Shown: positions 46,503 through 54,994 of the stretch, piece after piece
How positions within the stretch are numbered: position 1 is the first letter of the stretch
Layout: every line of letters starts with the position of its first letter
NCBI RefSeq assembly: GCF_019308285.1
Contig: NZ_WWEM01000020.1
Location: 369,164 to 433,163, forward strand
DNA: 64,000 nucleotides
Source: Flavobacterium quisquiliarum
GTDB taxonomy: Bacteria; Bacteroidota; Bacteroidia; Flavobacteriales; Flavobacteriaceae
Reading direction: 5' to 3'
Program-made: the position numbers and the translations under genes
The notes under the pieces: generated by a model
The model's database searches: none
Seen by the model: only the letters and a program-made list of their open reading frames with translations
What the model was told of the DNA's origin: nothing

Positions 46503-46563
46503 TATAATTTATACTCTTTGAACTATAATTTATCTTACTAAAAATTAAAACGAACTAATATTG
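46503..46563 (+). promoter_or_regulatory. Putative HTCS-2 operator, site 2 (GH127 promoter)
   Basis: Half-sites ATAATTTATACTCT (46504-46517) and ATAATTTATCTTAC (46525-46538) start 21 bp apart. Bases 46503-46522 are identical to 27674-27693. ATATTG starts at 46558, again 33 nt after the second half-site start. Position and geometry match the SusC promoter. Confidence 0.7.
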
Positions 46564-46700
46564 GGATTGTGTTTGAGAATCAAATTTTAAGAAGCAAACA
46601 CAATTATTAATTTAAGTATTAGTCAAGTTTTATGTATTTACAAATTAGTCTAAAAAGTATTCAATTTTTGAGAGAAATAAAAAATAACATTTAAAGTAAA

Positions 46701-48638
46701 ATGAAGTATTTAAACAATTCAAAGTATATCGTATTTTCTTTTATAACCACTATAACTGCATTTGCTCAATCGCATTATCCCGGACAACATCAGTCAAAAT
46801 TAAAAGTAGATGAAACTAAAAATATCCAATTAACAGCTTTTGATCTTGAGGATGTAAAACTATTGGACAGTCCTTTTAAAGAGAATATGGTTCGAGAGAG
46901 TAAATGGATTATGGATATTAGTGCCGATCGTTTGCTGCACAGTTTCCGTAATAATGCTGGCATATACAGTGGAAATGAAGGCGGTTATTTTACCATGAAA
47001 AAATTAGGAGGTTGGGAATCCTTAGATTGTGAGTTGCGAGGCCATAGCACTGGACATATTCTTTCTGGTTTAGCTTTATTGTATGCTTCTACTGGCGACA
47101 GTAAATACAAAGTGAAATCTGATAGTATCGTATCTGGTTTAGCTGAAATACAAAAAGTACTAAACCAAAAAGGTTTTCTAAGTGCTTTTCCTGAAAATTT
47201 AATTGATAGAGCCATAAAAGGACAGAAAGTTTGGGCGCCATGGTATACACAGCACAAACTATTCTCTGGTCTTATTGACCAGTATTTGTATTGCAATAAT
47301 AAAGAAGCTTTTGAAGTGGTTAAAGGAATGGCCGATTGGGCTTATCAAAAATTAAAACCTCTTTCTCAGGAAGAACGCAAAACGATGCTGCGTAATGAAT
47401 TTGGAGGTATGAATGACTCATTTTATGCTTTATATCAAATTACGGCAAATCCAAATTACAAGTTCCTTGCGGAGTTCTTTTACCACGACGATGCTTTAAA
47501 TCCATTAATTGATAAGGAAGATAATTTGAATAAGAAGCATGCCAACACCTATATTCCTAAATTGATTGGTATTTCACGCGCTTACGAATTAGAAGGTACA
47601 ACTAAATACCGTGAAATACCAGAGTTCTTCTGGAATACCGTAGTAGATCATCATTCATTTATCACAGGCAGTAATAGTGATAAAGAAAAATTTTTCGAGC
47701 CTGATCATCAATCAGAACATTTGAGTGGTTATACAGGCGAATCGTGCAACGTATATAACATGTTAAAGCTTACGCGCCACTTATTTGCCTATGAACCAAA
47801 AGTCAAATATGTTGATTTTTACGAGAAGGCATTATACAACCATATTCTAGGGCAGCAGGATCCACAATCCGGAATGGTTGCATATTTCCTGCCAATGAAA
47901 CCTGGTGCTCATAAAGTATACAGCACACCTGAAGATTCCTTTTGGTGCTGTGTAGGAAGTGGTTTTGAAAATCAGGCCAAGTATGGAGAGTTCATTTATT
48001 ACCATGATAAAAAGAATTTATTTGTCAATCTGTTTATTCCTTCTCTGCTAACTTGGAAAGAAAAGGGAATGACAGTAAAGCAAGAAACGACTTTTCCAAA
48101 TCAAAATAATATCAAATTAACCATTAATACAGCGGGTTCAGAAGCTGTTTCTATAAATATTAGATATCCGAATTGGGCAACAGAAGGTGCTAAGATTTCA
48201 ATTAATGGGAAACAGCAAAAAATTACTGTAAAACCGGGTAATTACATCGTACTCAATCGCAAGTGGAAGGATGGAGATATTATCGGAGTGGTATTTAATT
48301 TACCATTAAAAGTTACACCTACTCCAGATAATCCAAAAGTAGTAGCAGTAACTTATGGACCAATTGTCTTGGCGGCCGAATTAGGTAGTGCCGATATGAT
48401 AGAGCCGGCTCCCTTTAGTAATCCTAAATTATACAATGATTATTATACCTACGATTATCATGTTCCAGCTTCGATTACAAATCAGCTGAACTATTCATCT
48501 AAGGAATTACTAAAAAATATTTCCAAAGTAAACAATAATGATTTGTTGTTTAAGATTAAGGGAAATGATGAAACACTTAAACCAATTTCTGATATACACA
48601 GACAGCGATATACTATTTATTGGGAACTAAATAAATAA
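46701..48638 (+). CDS. GH127-type beta-L-arabinofuranosidase
   Basis: A 645-residue secreted protein (signal to about AFAQ) of the GH127/GH146-like (DUF1680) group, with an (alpha/alpha)6 barrel then beta-sandwich domains. The zinc-bound cysteine active site is visible: E347 and C349 in TGESCNVYN, and C416-C417 in SFWCCVGSG, spaced as in characterised enzymes where the first of the paired cysteines is the nucleophile. Known members release beta-L-arabinofuranose; related ones act on other sugars. It is the first gene of a unit with its own operator copy and overlaps GH88 by one base (TAATG), indicating translational coupling. Confidence 0.9.
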   Translation: MKYLNNSKYIVFSFITTITAFAQSHYPGQHQSKLKVDETKNIQLTAFDLEDVKLLDSPFKENMVRESKWIMDISADRLLHSFRNNAGIYSGNEGGYFTMKKLGGWESLDCELRGHSTGHILSGLALLYASTGDSKYKVKSDSIVSGLAEIQKVLNQKGFLSAFPENLIDRAIKGQKVWAPWYTQHKLFSGLIDQYLYCNNKEAFEVVKGMADWAYQKLKPLSQEERKTMLRNEFGGMNDSFYALYQITANPNYKFLAEFFYHDDALNPLIDKEDNLNKKHANTYIPKLIGISRAYELEGTTKYREIPEFFWNTVVDHHSFITGSNSDKEKFFEPDHQSEHLSGYTGESCNVYNMLKLTRHLFAYEPKVKYVDFYEKALYNHILGQQDPQSGMVAYFLPMKPGAHKVYSTPEDSFWCCVGSGFENQAKYGEFIYYHDKKNLFVNLFIPSLLTWKEKGMTVKQETTFPNQNNIKLTINTAGSEAVSINIRYPNWATEGAKISINGKQQKITVKPGNYIVLNRKWKDGDIIGVVFNLPLKVTPTPDNPKVVAVTYGPIVLAAELGSADMIEPAPFSNPKLYNDYYTYDYHVPASITNQLNYSSKELLKNISKVNNNDLLFKIKGNDETLKPISDIHRQRYTIYWELNK

Positions 48639-49900
48639 TGAATTACAGTAATAAGATTATGATTCTAAACAAACAAGTAACAGTTATATTGGGAGTATTT
48701 ATGCTGCTTGCCGGCTGTGGTAGGAAGTTGGTTCAATCTCCAGCAGAAAATGATTTCAATGTAGATGCCGAATTGAATTATTGTGTCAAGCAAACTTCAA
48801 AAGCTTTAGCTCAAATTCCGGATAATGGTTTAATACCTAGAAATATCGCACCAAATGCCACTGAATGGCGGATGGTAGATTACACCGATTGGACCAGTGG
48901 TTTTTGGCCAGGAGAGTTATGGTATCTTTTTGAGGCGACTGCAGATAGTAAGTGGAAAAAAGTTGCAGATAAATATACACAGTATTTAAAACCACTTTCA
49001 ATTTCTCCAGCTACAGATCACGATTTAGGTTTTCAGGTATTTAGCTGTTATGGTAATGGGTATCGTTTAACCAAAGATCCAGAATATAAATCAGTATTAC
49101 TGAAAACCGCTGATACGTTGGCCACTTTATTTAACCCAAAAGTAGGTACTATTTTATCCTGGCCTCGTGATGTGCCAAACATGGAATGGCCTCAACACAA
49201 TACCATTATGGATAATATGATTAATTTGGAATTATTATTCTGGGCTTCCAAAAATGGCGGATCTAAACAATTATACGATATGGCAGTTAGCCACGCAGCA
49301 GTAACCATGAATAACCATTTTAGACCCGATTACACTTCCTATCACGCAGTAGTTTATGATAAAGAAACGGGTAAAAAAATAAAAGGAGTTACGCATCAGG
49401 GGTATAGTGACAGCAGTATGTGGGCACGGGGACAGGCTTGGGCAATTTATGGATATACGATGGTATATCGCGAAACTAAAGATCCTAAATTCCTTGATTT
49501 TGCGCACAAAGTAACCCGCGTTTACTTAGATCGGTTACCCAAAGATCTAATTCCATATTGGGATTTTGACGATCCTGCAATTCCAAAGTCAGCCCGTGAT
49601 GCATCAGCGGCAGCTGTGGTTGCCTCAGCATTATTAGAATTAGCTGTTTATACAACAGATAATAATCTGGCTAATGAGTACAATGAAAAAGCCCTGGGGA
49701 TGTTAAAAGAATTATCTGCAAATTATCAGAGTAAAAATCATAATTCAGCACTTTTATTACATTCTACAGGGCATAAACCCGCTGGTTCTGAGATCGATTA
49801 TTCCATTATCTATGCCGATTATTATTATGTAGAAGCACTATTGCGTTACAAAAAAATTGCTCAGGGTCAGAAGCCATTAATTACTTATAAACTTAACTAA
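48638..49900 (+). CDS. GH88 unsaturated uronyl hydrolase, lipoprotein
   Basis: Up to 420 residues. ATG 48638 overlaps the previous stop; ATG 48659 in the same frame also gives a full lipoprotein signal (LLAGC). The (alpha/alpha)6 barrel carries the GH88 acid pair: TDHDLGF (D127, D129) and IMDNMIN (D192). GH88 removes the 4,5-unsaturated uronate left at the non-reducing end by polysaccharide lyases, via hydration. This links the alginate-lyase-fold and heparinase-fold enzymes of the locus to monomer production. The transporter gene follows after 34 nt. Confidence 0.92.
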   Translation: MNYSNKIMILNKQVTVILGVFMLLAGCGRKLVQSPAENDFNVDAELNYCVKQTSKALAQIPDNGLIPRNIAPNATEWRMVDYTDWTSGFWPGELWYLFEATADSKWKKVADKYTQYLKPLSISPATDHDLGFQVFSCYGNGYRLTKDPEYKSVLLKTADTLATLFNPKVGTILSWPRDVPNMEWPQHNTIMDNMINLELLFWASKNGGSKQLYDMAVSHAAVTMNNHFRPDYTSYHAVVYDKETGKKIKGVTHQGYSDSSMWARGQAWAIYGYTMVYRETKDPKFLDFAHKVTRVYLDRLPKDLIPYWDFDDPAIPKSARDASAAAVVASALLELAVYTTDNNLANEYNEKALGMLKELSANYQSKNHNSALLLHSTGHKPAGSEIDYSIIYADYYYVEALLRYKKIAQGQKPLITYKLN

Positions 49901-49934
49901 TTATAAAACCAAAATTTTAATTGCCTTTTTTAAA

Positions 49935-51308
49935 ATGAAAAATAAAAAAATCATTTACTGGTCGGTCGTTGTGGCATTGGCTGGTTTTCTTTTCGGCTTT
50001 GATACCGTTGTCATTTCGGGAGCCGATAAACAATTACAGACATTATGGAATTCTTCGGATTTGTTTCATGGTTTGGTGGTAATGTCCTCGGCACTTTGGG
50101 GAACTGTATTAGGCGCTGTTTTTGGTGCGTTACCTACCAATAAATTAGGCCGTAAAAACACGTTGATTTTAATAGGAGTATTGTTTTTCTTGTCCGCGGT
50201 TGGAACGGCCTTTGCTAATTCCCCAATCGTCTTTTCAATTTTCCGATTTCTGGGAGGTTTAGGCATTGGAGCTTCAACTATTGCAGCACCAACTTATGTT
50301 TCTGAAATTGCTCCTGCTAAAGACCGTGGTAAGTTAGTAGCACTTTACCAGTTCAATATCGTTTTTGGGATTCTAATCGCTTTTCTTTCCAATTATTTAT
50401 TACAGGATATAGGAGAAAATTCATGGCGTTGGATGTTAGGCGTGCAGACAGCGCCAGCATTAATTTATACACTTTTGGTTTTGGGCATCCCAGAAAGTCC
50501 TCGTTACATTTTCGATTATAAAAAAGATGCCATTAAAGCAAAAGAAATCCTTTTCTTGGTAAATACTCCCGAAGAAGCAGAGTTGGAGTTAGAAGCTATG
50601 TCTAATGAAAAAGTAAAAGAAAAAGTAGATGAATCGATCTTTATGAAAAAATATAGAAAACCGTTAATGCTGGCTTTCTTTATTGCCTTATTCAATCAAT
50701 TTTCTGGGATCAATGCCTTTTTATATTATGCACCGCGGATTTTTGAATTGGCAGGTCTTGAAAAATCGGCTTCCTTTTTTAGCAGTATTGGCATCGGTAT
50801 GGTAAACTTAATATTTACGTTGATAGGGATTTCATTAATTGATAAATATGGACGTAAAACCTTGATGTATTTAGGTTCTGTTGGATACATTGTTTCCTTG
50901 GCTTTAGTGACTATGGCATTCTATTTTGAATGGAAAGGTATGGCGGTTCCTTTGTTTTTCTTTTTATTCATTGCTTCTCACGCAGTAGGACAAGGCTCGG
51001 TAATTTGGGTCTTTATTTCAGAATTGTTCCCTAATAAATTGCGTGCGGCAGGTACTGCTTTTGGCACTTCTGTGCATTGGATATTGGCTGCATTAATTCC
51101 ATCTTTTATTCCTTTTCTTTTTAAAGAAATTGGCGCTACTACGGTGTTCTTGATTTTCTGTCTAATGATGGTTTGGCAATTATTATGGGTAGTCATTAAA
51201 ATGCCTGAAACCAAAGGTAGAACCCTCGAAGAACTATCAGAAAGTTTAGCAACAAAATCATCTATTAAACCAAATTCTAATAAAAAAGTTGAAAATGAAT
51301 TCATTTAG
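49935..51308 (+). CDS. Sugar-porter MFS transporter
   Basis: A 457-residue inner-membrane protein with twelve predicted helices. Sugar-porter family signatures are present: GFLFGFDTVVISGA in helix 1, NKLGRKNT in the loop after helix 2, RFLGGLGIGAST, the FSGINAFLYYAP segment in helix 7 (substrate-contacting QFSGINA), DKYGRKT and PETKGRTLEEL at the C-terminus. It resembles XylE/GalP proton symporters. Here it should carry the monosaccharide or unsaturated uronate released in the periplasm. The 3' end overlaps the dehydrogenase gene by 14 nt, so the two are probably translationally coupled. Confidence 0.93.
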   Translation: MKNKKIIYWSVVVALAGFLFGFDTVVISGADKQLQTLWNSSDLFHGLVVMSSALWGTVLGAVFGALPTNKLGRKNTLILIGVLFFLSAVGTAFANSPIVFSIFRFLGGLGIGASTIAAPTYVSEIAPAKDRGKLVALYQFNIVFGILIAFLSNYLLQDIGENSWRWMLGVQTAPALIYTLLVLGIPESPRYIFDYKKDAIKAKEILFLVNTPEEAELELEAMSNEKVKEKVDESIFMKKYRKPLMLAFFIALFNQFSGINAFLYYAPRIFELAGLEKSASFFSSIGIGMVNLIFTLIGISLIDKYGRKTLMYLGSVGYIVSLALVTMAFYFEWKGMAVPLFFFLFIASHAVGQGSVIWVFISELFPNKLRAAGTAFGTSVHWILAALIPSFIPFLFKEIGATTVFLIFCLMMVWQLLWVVIKMPETKGRTLEELSESLATKSSIKPNSNKKVENEFI

Positions 51309-52077
51309 TTTACAAGGCAAAACGGCCTTAATTACAGGAGCTACGCACGGTTTAGGAATGGCTATGGCTGTTGGTCTAGCGCAAGCAGGCGCCGAATTAA
51401 TTATAACAAACAACCTAAAAGAACCTTTAGATGCTGCTATCGAGCAGTATATAGATTTAGGATTTAAAGCTTCAGGTTATGTATTTGATGTTACCGATGA
51501 GGTAGAAGCAGAGAAACAAGTAGCAGATATCGAAAAAAATCACGGTAAAATTGATATTCTGGTAAATAATGCTGGAATTATTTTAAGAGTATTAGCCTTA
51601 GATATGCCAGTTGCCGATTTCCGAAAAGTAGTTGATGTAGACCTTATTGGTCCTTTTATCATGTCTAAACTAGTGGCTAAAAACATGATCGAACGTCGCT
51701 CTGGTAAAATTATTAACATCTGCTCTATGATGAGTGAATTGGGGCGTGACAATGTAAGTGCTTATGCTTCAGCTAAAGGAGGGCTTAAAATGCTGACCCG
51801 TAGTTTAGCTACAGAATGGGCTAAGTATAATGTACAGGTTAATGCTATTGGACCAGGCTATTTTGCCACTTCACAAACAGCTCCAATTCGTGTAGATGGA
51901 CATCCATTTAATGATTTCATCATCAGTCGCACACCCGCTGGACGTTGGGGTGAGCCTGAAGATCTTGCTGGTACAGCTGTTTTTTTAGCTTCAGAAGCAA
52001 GTAATTTTATTAATGGTCAAGTAATTTATGTTGATGGAGGTATTTTGGCTACAATTGGTAAGCCTTCAAACGAATAG
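51295..52077 (+). CDS. Short-chain dehydrogenase, KduD / gluconate 5-dehydrogenase-like
   Basis: 260 residues from ATG 51295; a TTG at 51289 would only add two residues. The SDR fold has TGATHGLG (14-21), NNAGII and the YxxxK pair Y157/K161 in SAYASAKGG. Sequence character matches the group of 2-dehydro-3-deoxygluconate 5-dehydrogenase (KduD) and gluconate 5-dehydrogenase. KduD reduces 5-keto-4-deoxyuronate-derived sugar to 2-keto-3-deoxygluconate in the cytosol. It overlaps the transporter by 14 nt. Together they would import and process the uronate made by GH88. KduI, KdgK and KdgA are not in the window. Confidence 0.88.
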   Translation: MNSFSLQGKTALITGATHGLGMAMAVGLAQAGAELIITNNLKEPLDAAIEQYIDLGFKASGYVFDVTDEVEAEKQVADIEKNHGKIDILVNNAGIILRVLALDMPVADFRKVVDVDLIGPFIMSKLVAKNMIERRSGKIINICSMMSELGRDNVSAYASAKGGLKMLTRSLATEWAKYNVQVNAIGPGYFATSQTAPIRVDGHPFNDFIISRTPAGRWGEPEDLAGTAVFLASEASNFINGQVIYVDGGILATIGKPSNE

Positions 52078-52398
52078 ATTTTGATACGCTATAATTTATT
52101 ATTCTCAAAAATAGTTAAAACGATGCACTTTAGTGCATTTAGTTTTCAGCTTCTAAAAAGTTTTTAGCCGCAAATTTGCTTCGCTTATTCACGATCAGTC
52201 GGGGTGCATTGACACAAATTAATTTCCGAAAATTTGTGCAATTTGTGGTTGGAATTAAGCTTTACAACCTTGCAGACTTTAAGTCATAGTTAATCATCAA
52301 ATAAGTTAATTGATTAGGCTGTTATCTTGTATAGCAGCCTATTTTTCAAATATTACCACGTCGATATAGATGAGCAAACAATTTTTTAAAATTGGAAT
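52078..52398. other. Intergenic region with hairpins and dispersed-repeat-like sequence
   Basis: A 321-nt gap. ATGCAC/GTGCAT (52123-52128 with 52133-52138) forms a small hairpin ahead of TTAGTTTT, perhaps a terminator for the dehydrogenase. Around 52190-52240 lies an inverted CACAAATT/AATTTGTG word typical of intergenic repeats in flavobacteria. A clearer terminator follows at 52315-52341. No gene was recognised. Confidence 0.4.
52315..52346 (+). terminator. Intrinsic terminator upstream of the heparinase-fold gene
   Basis: TAGGCTGTTA (52315-52324) pairs with 52332-52341 with one G-U pair and a 7-nt loop, then five T residues. Only 52 nt separate it from the next start codon, so the next gene relies on read-through or a very close promoter. 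Confidence 0.75.
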
Positions 52399-54681
52399 AT
52401 GAAAAAAATATTGATAACGACTTTTATAATAGCTTCTAATCTATTATGGTCGCAAAAAATACAGCACCCTGCATTATTGTTAACTTCAGAAAGAGTCAAC
52501 TACGCAAAAAAAATGGCGGATAGTGATCCAAAATTAAAGGAAGCATGGAAAATCATTAAAAAACAAGCAGATGATGCGCTTTCTAAAAATGATTTATTAA
52601 AGACCGATTATTTGGCTTTGGCTTATTTAATGTCTAATGATAAAAAATATGCCGAAAAAGCAAAAGAAATATTATTGAATTCAGTAAGAGGTAAACAATG
52701 GAGTAGTACTGACGAGATGATGTTGCGTAAACCCGCTTGGCGAGCAGATTTAGGATTTTCTCATAAATGCCGTATTAGCGCTATTGCCTATGACGGGATT
52801 TACAATATACTTTCAGAAGCGGAAAGAAAAGAAATCGCTGAAGGTTTATTTAATTATGGTGTCGTACCAGGTTTGGGTGATTGGTTTTTAGAGCCAACCA
52901 GAATTCATTCCCTCAATTCTATGGGGCACAATTGGTGGACATCTTGTGCTAGTATGTCTGGATTGTTAGCATTGAGTATTTCAAACGAAGTTCCTCAAGC
53001 GGCCACCGCAGCAGCATTGTTTTATGAACAATTACCAGAATGGTTTGCTTTTGCCGGCGATGAACTTCAAAATAAACCTAAAAGTTTCGATAAAAATGGA
53101 GGTATGTACGAAAGTATTAATTATGCCAATTTTGGTACATCAGAAGCTTTAGTATACATGTTGGCATGGAAAAACGCACATCCCAATTCGAAACTTTTAG
53201 ATATACCCGAATTAAAAAACACTCCCGATTTTTTCATTTATTGTGCCTATCAAGGAGATAAAAAAATACAAAGCCTCAATTTTGGTGATAGCAGGGCAGA
53301 AATTACAGCAGAAAACGTGATGTTGCTCCTCTATGCCTTAGGTCAAAAAGAGGATAATATGTTATGGTATTTAAAGCAAACTGAACTGGGTAACAATAGG
53401 GAAGGACTTTATAGAAACACACCTTTAGGATTTTTGTATTATCCCAATACAAGTCAGGCTCCCAAAGAACCAAATCTAAAAAACTCACAGTTATTTGCAG
53501 ATTTTGGCTGGGCTACCTTGCGAAATGCATGGAAACCAGATGCGACAATGTTAGGTGTAAAAAGTGGGCACACCTGGAACCATTCACACGCAGATGCCAA
53601 TTCATTTTTAGTATATCATAAAGGAGAAAACCTAATTGCAGACGGTGGTCACTGTTGGTATCCAAATCCTGCCTACCGCGAATATTTTTTTCAAAGCCAA
53701 GCCCATAATGTAGTTTTATTTAATGGAGAAGGACAGCCTATCAATCAGCAATATGAAGGTTCTATGTTGGATGGTAAACTTACTAATTTATTGGATGCTG
53801 GTACCATAAAATATGTTTTAGCCAATGCAACTGGTCCAACTTCTAATAATTTCATTCGCAATTTTAGACATTTTTTATGGATCGATAATATCATTTATAT
53901 TGTTGATGATTTAAAAACATATAAGGAAGGAAACTTTGAATGGCTGTGGCATTTAGAAGGAGAAGTAAAAAAGAATGGAATAGATATTAATGTAAAACAC
54001 AACGAAGCAGCACTAACTATTCGTCCGATATATCCTGAATATATTACCCCTTCCAATTTTGTACACGACTATCCAACTTTCTCCCGTTTTGAAGAACGTA
54101 AAGCTCCTTCTGAAGATTTAAAAGGAGAAACAATTTATTATTCCGTTAAATCCCCAGTAGAAGCTAAAAAAGTTAAAGGATTAACCGCGATAATCTTAAA
54201 AGATAACGAAACAGATAAAATGCCTAAAATAGAAAAAATTGAAGGTAAAGATTGGATTGGAATTCGTGTACGTAATAATGGCAAGATTACAGATATTATT
54301 ATTAATCAATTAGCCGATGGCACTTTAATGCATTCCAATTCTTGGATATGGGCTGAAGGCTGGGAAACCGATGCCTATATGTTTGCAGTAACTTATAATG
54401 AAAACAGTAAAACAGAGGATGTCGCGGAAATTTGTATTATATACGGTAGTGCATTACGTCGAAACAATAAAGCTTATTTCAGTTCACTATCAAAATTAAA
54501 TGTTATTCAAAAATTAGATGAAGACAAAATGTTAATTACTATTGATGGCCAACCGCTTATTAATGCTTCGTTTTATGCGCCAAAACAACCTAATACTTTA
54601 ATGGTAAATGCTAAAGAATCAAATTTTGTATTTGATAATCAATATTTAAGATTTAAACTGGATAATCGTCTGAAAGAATGA
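52399..54681 (+). CDS. Heparinase II/III-fold polysaccharide lyase, secreted
   Basis: A 760-residue protein with a signal peptide (to about LLWSQ). The N-terminal alpha/alpha toroid (about 25-360) contains RIHSLNSMGHNWWTSC and NGGMYESINYANFG. The heparinase II/III-like beta-sandwich (about 370-600) starts with HSHADANSF (H395, H397, D399), the family signature. Relatives include alginate, heparin and other uronate lyases such as PL12, PL15, PL17 and PL21; which family applies is unclear. It could be the exo or oligosaccharide lyase that partners the alginate-lyase-fold enzyme and feeds GH88. A strong terminator follows. Confidence 0.85.
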   Translation: MKKILITTFIIASNLLWSQKIQHPALLLTSERVNYAKKMADSDPKLKEAWKIIKKQADDALSKNDLLKTDYLALAYLMSNDKKYAEKAKEILLNSVRGKQWSSTDEMMLRKPAWRADLGFSHKCRISAIAYDGIYNILSEAERKEIAEGLFNYGVVPGLGDWFLEPTRIHSLNSMGHNWWTSCASMSGLLALSISNEVPQAATAAALFYEQLPEWFAFAGDELQNKPKSFDKNGGMYESINYANFGTSEALVYMLAWKNAHPNSKLLDIPELKNTPDFFIYCAYQGDKKIQSLNFGDSRAEITAENVMLLLYALGQKEDNMLWYLKQTELGNNREGLYRNTPLGFLYYPNTSQAPKEPNLKNSQLFADFGWATLRNAWKPDATMLGVKSGHTWNHSHADANSFLVYHKGENLIADGGHCWYPNPAYREYFFQSQAHNVVLFNGEGQPINQQYEGSMLDGKLTNLLDAGTIKYVLANATGPTSNNFIRNFRHFLWIDNIIYIVDDLKTYKEGNFEWLWHLEGEVKKNGIDINVKHNEAALTIRPIYPEYITPSNFVHDYPTFSRFEERKAPSEDLKGETIYYSVKSPVEAKKVKGLTAIILKDNETDKMPKIEKIEGKDWIGIRVRNNGKITDIIINQLADGTLMHSNSWIWAEGWETDAYMFAVTYNENSKTEDVAEICIIYGSALRRNNKAYFSSLSKLNVIQKLDEDKMLITIDGQPLINASFYAPKQPNTLMVNAKESNFVFDNQYLRFKLDNRLKE

Positions 54682-54994
54682 ATTCCAAACAAAACAACAA
54701 AGGAGAAATTTTAAATATTAAGGGGGGTAAAGCAAATATGCTTTACCCTTTTTAGTTTAGCAGCTTTTTAAATATCTTCTTTTACTAATTAGAAAAATTA
54801 ACCAATAGATTTTGAGTAATAAGTAGATCGTATTTTATCAAATTGTTTCCAGTTTTAATTATTCCGCTGTTTTTAAGGTCTTTTTTGTGATTTCACCCTA
54901 GAGTAATTGTAAAATGTCCCATATTCTTTACTGGGAAACATTCTATGTTTGTACCTGTTGACAGTTTGAAATTTAAACTGCACTAGATACTATT
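54682..54994. promoter_or_regulatory. Terminator and promoter region of the pectin esterase unit
   Basis: A 313-nt gap. After the terminator it has a GTCCC-type word at 54916-54920, with TTG 31 nt downstream (54949), the same spacing as CCC to TTG in the region 1 SusC promoter. A CACCC word precedes it by 22 nt. These may be AraC-type half-sites for a CE8 promoter. Confidence 0.4.
54725..54753 (+). terminator. Strong intrinsic terminator after the heparinase-fold gene
   Basis: GGGTAAAGCA (54725-54734) pairs perfectly with TGCTTTACCC (54739-54748) around a 4-nt loop, followed by five T residues. It marks the end of region 2. Confidence 0.92.

Larger units (their letters stand above)
46345..46700. 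promoter_or_regulatory. Intergenic region with terminator and second SusC-like promoter
   Basis: A 356-nt gap holding a terminator (46382-46416), the operator copy at 46503-46538, the ATATTG element at 46558-46563 and an AT-rich leader ahead of the GH127 gene. No other gene is visible. Confidence 0.5.

Noticed and set aside
46623..46634. 12-mer TCAAGTTTTATG shared with 34156-34167
   Set aside because: A single short AT-rich match with no fixed position relative to starts; probably chance.
52090..52125. TATAATTTAT word after the KduD-like gene
   Set aside because: Ten bases match the operator but the second half-site is poor, the spacing is 20, and no ATTG follows at the correct offset.
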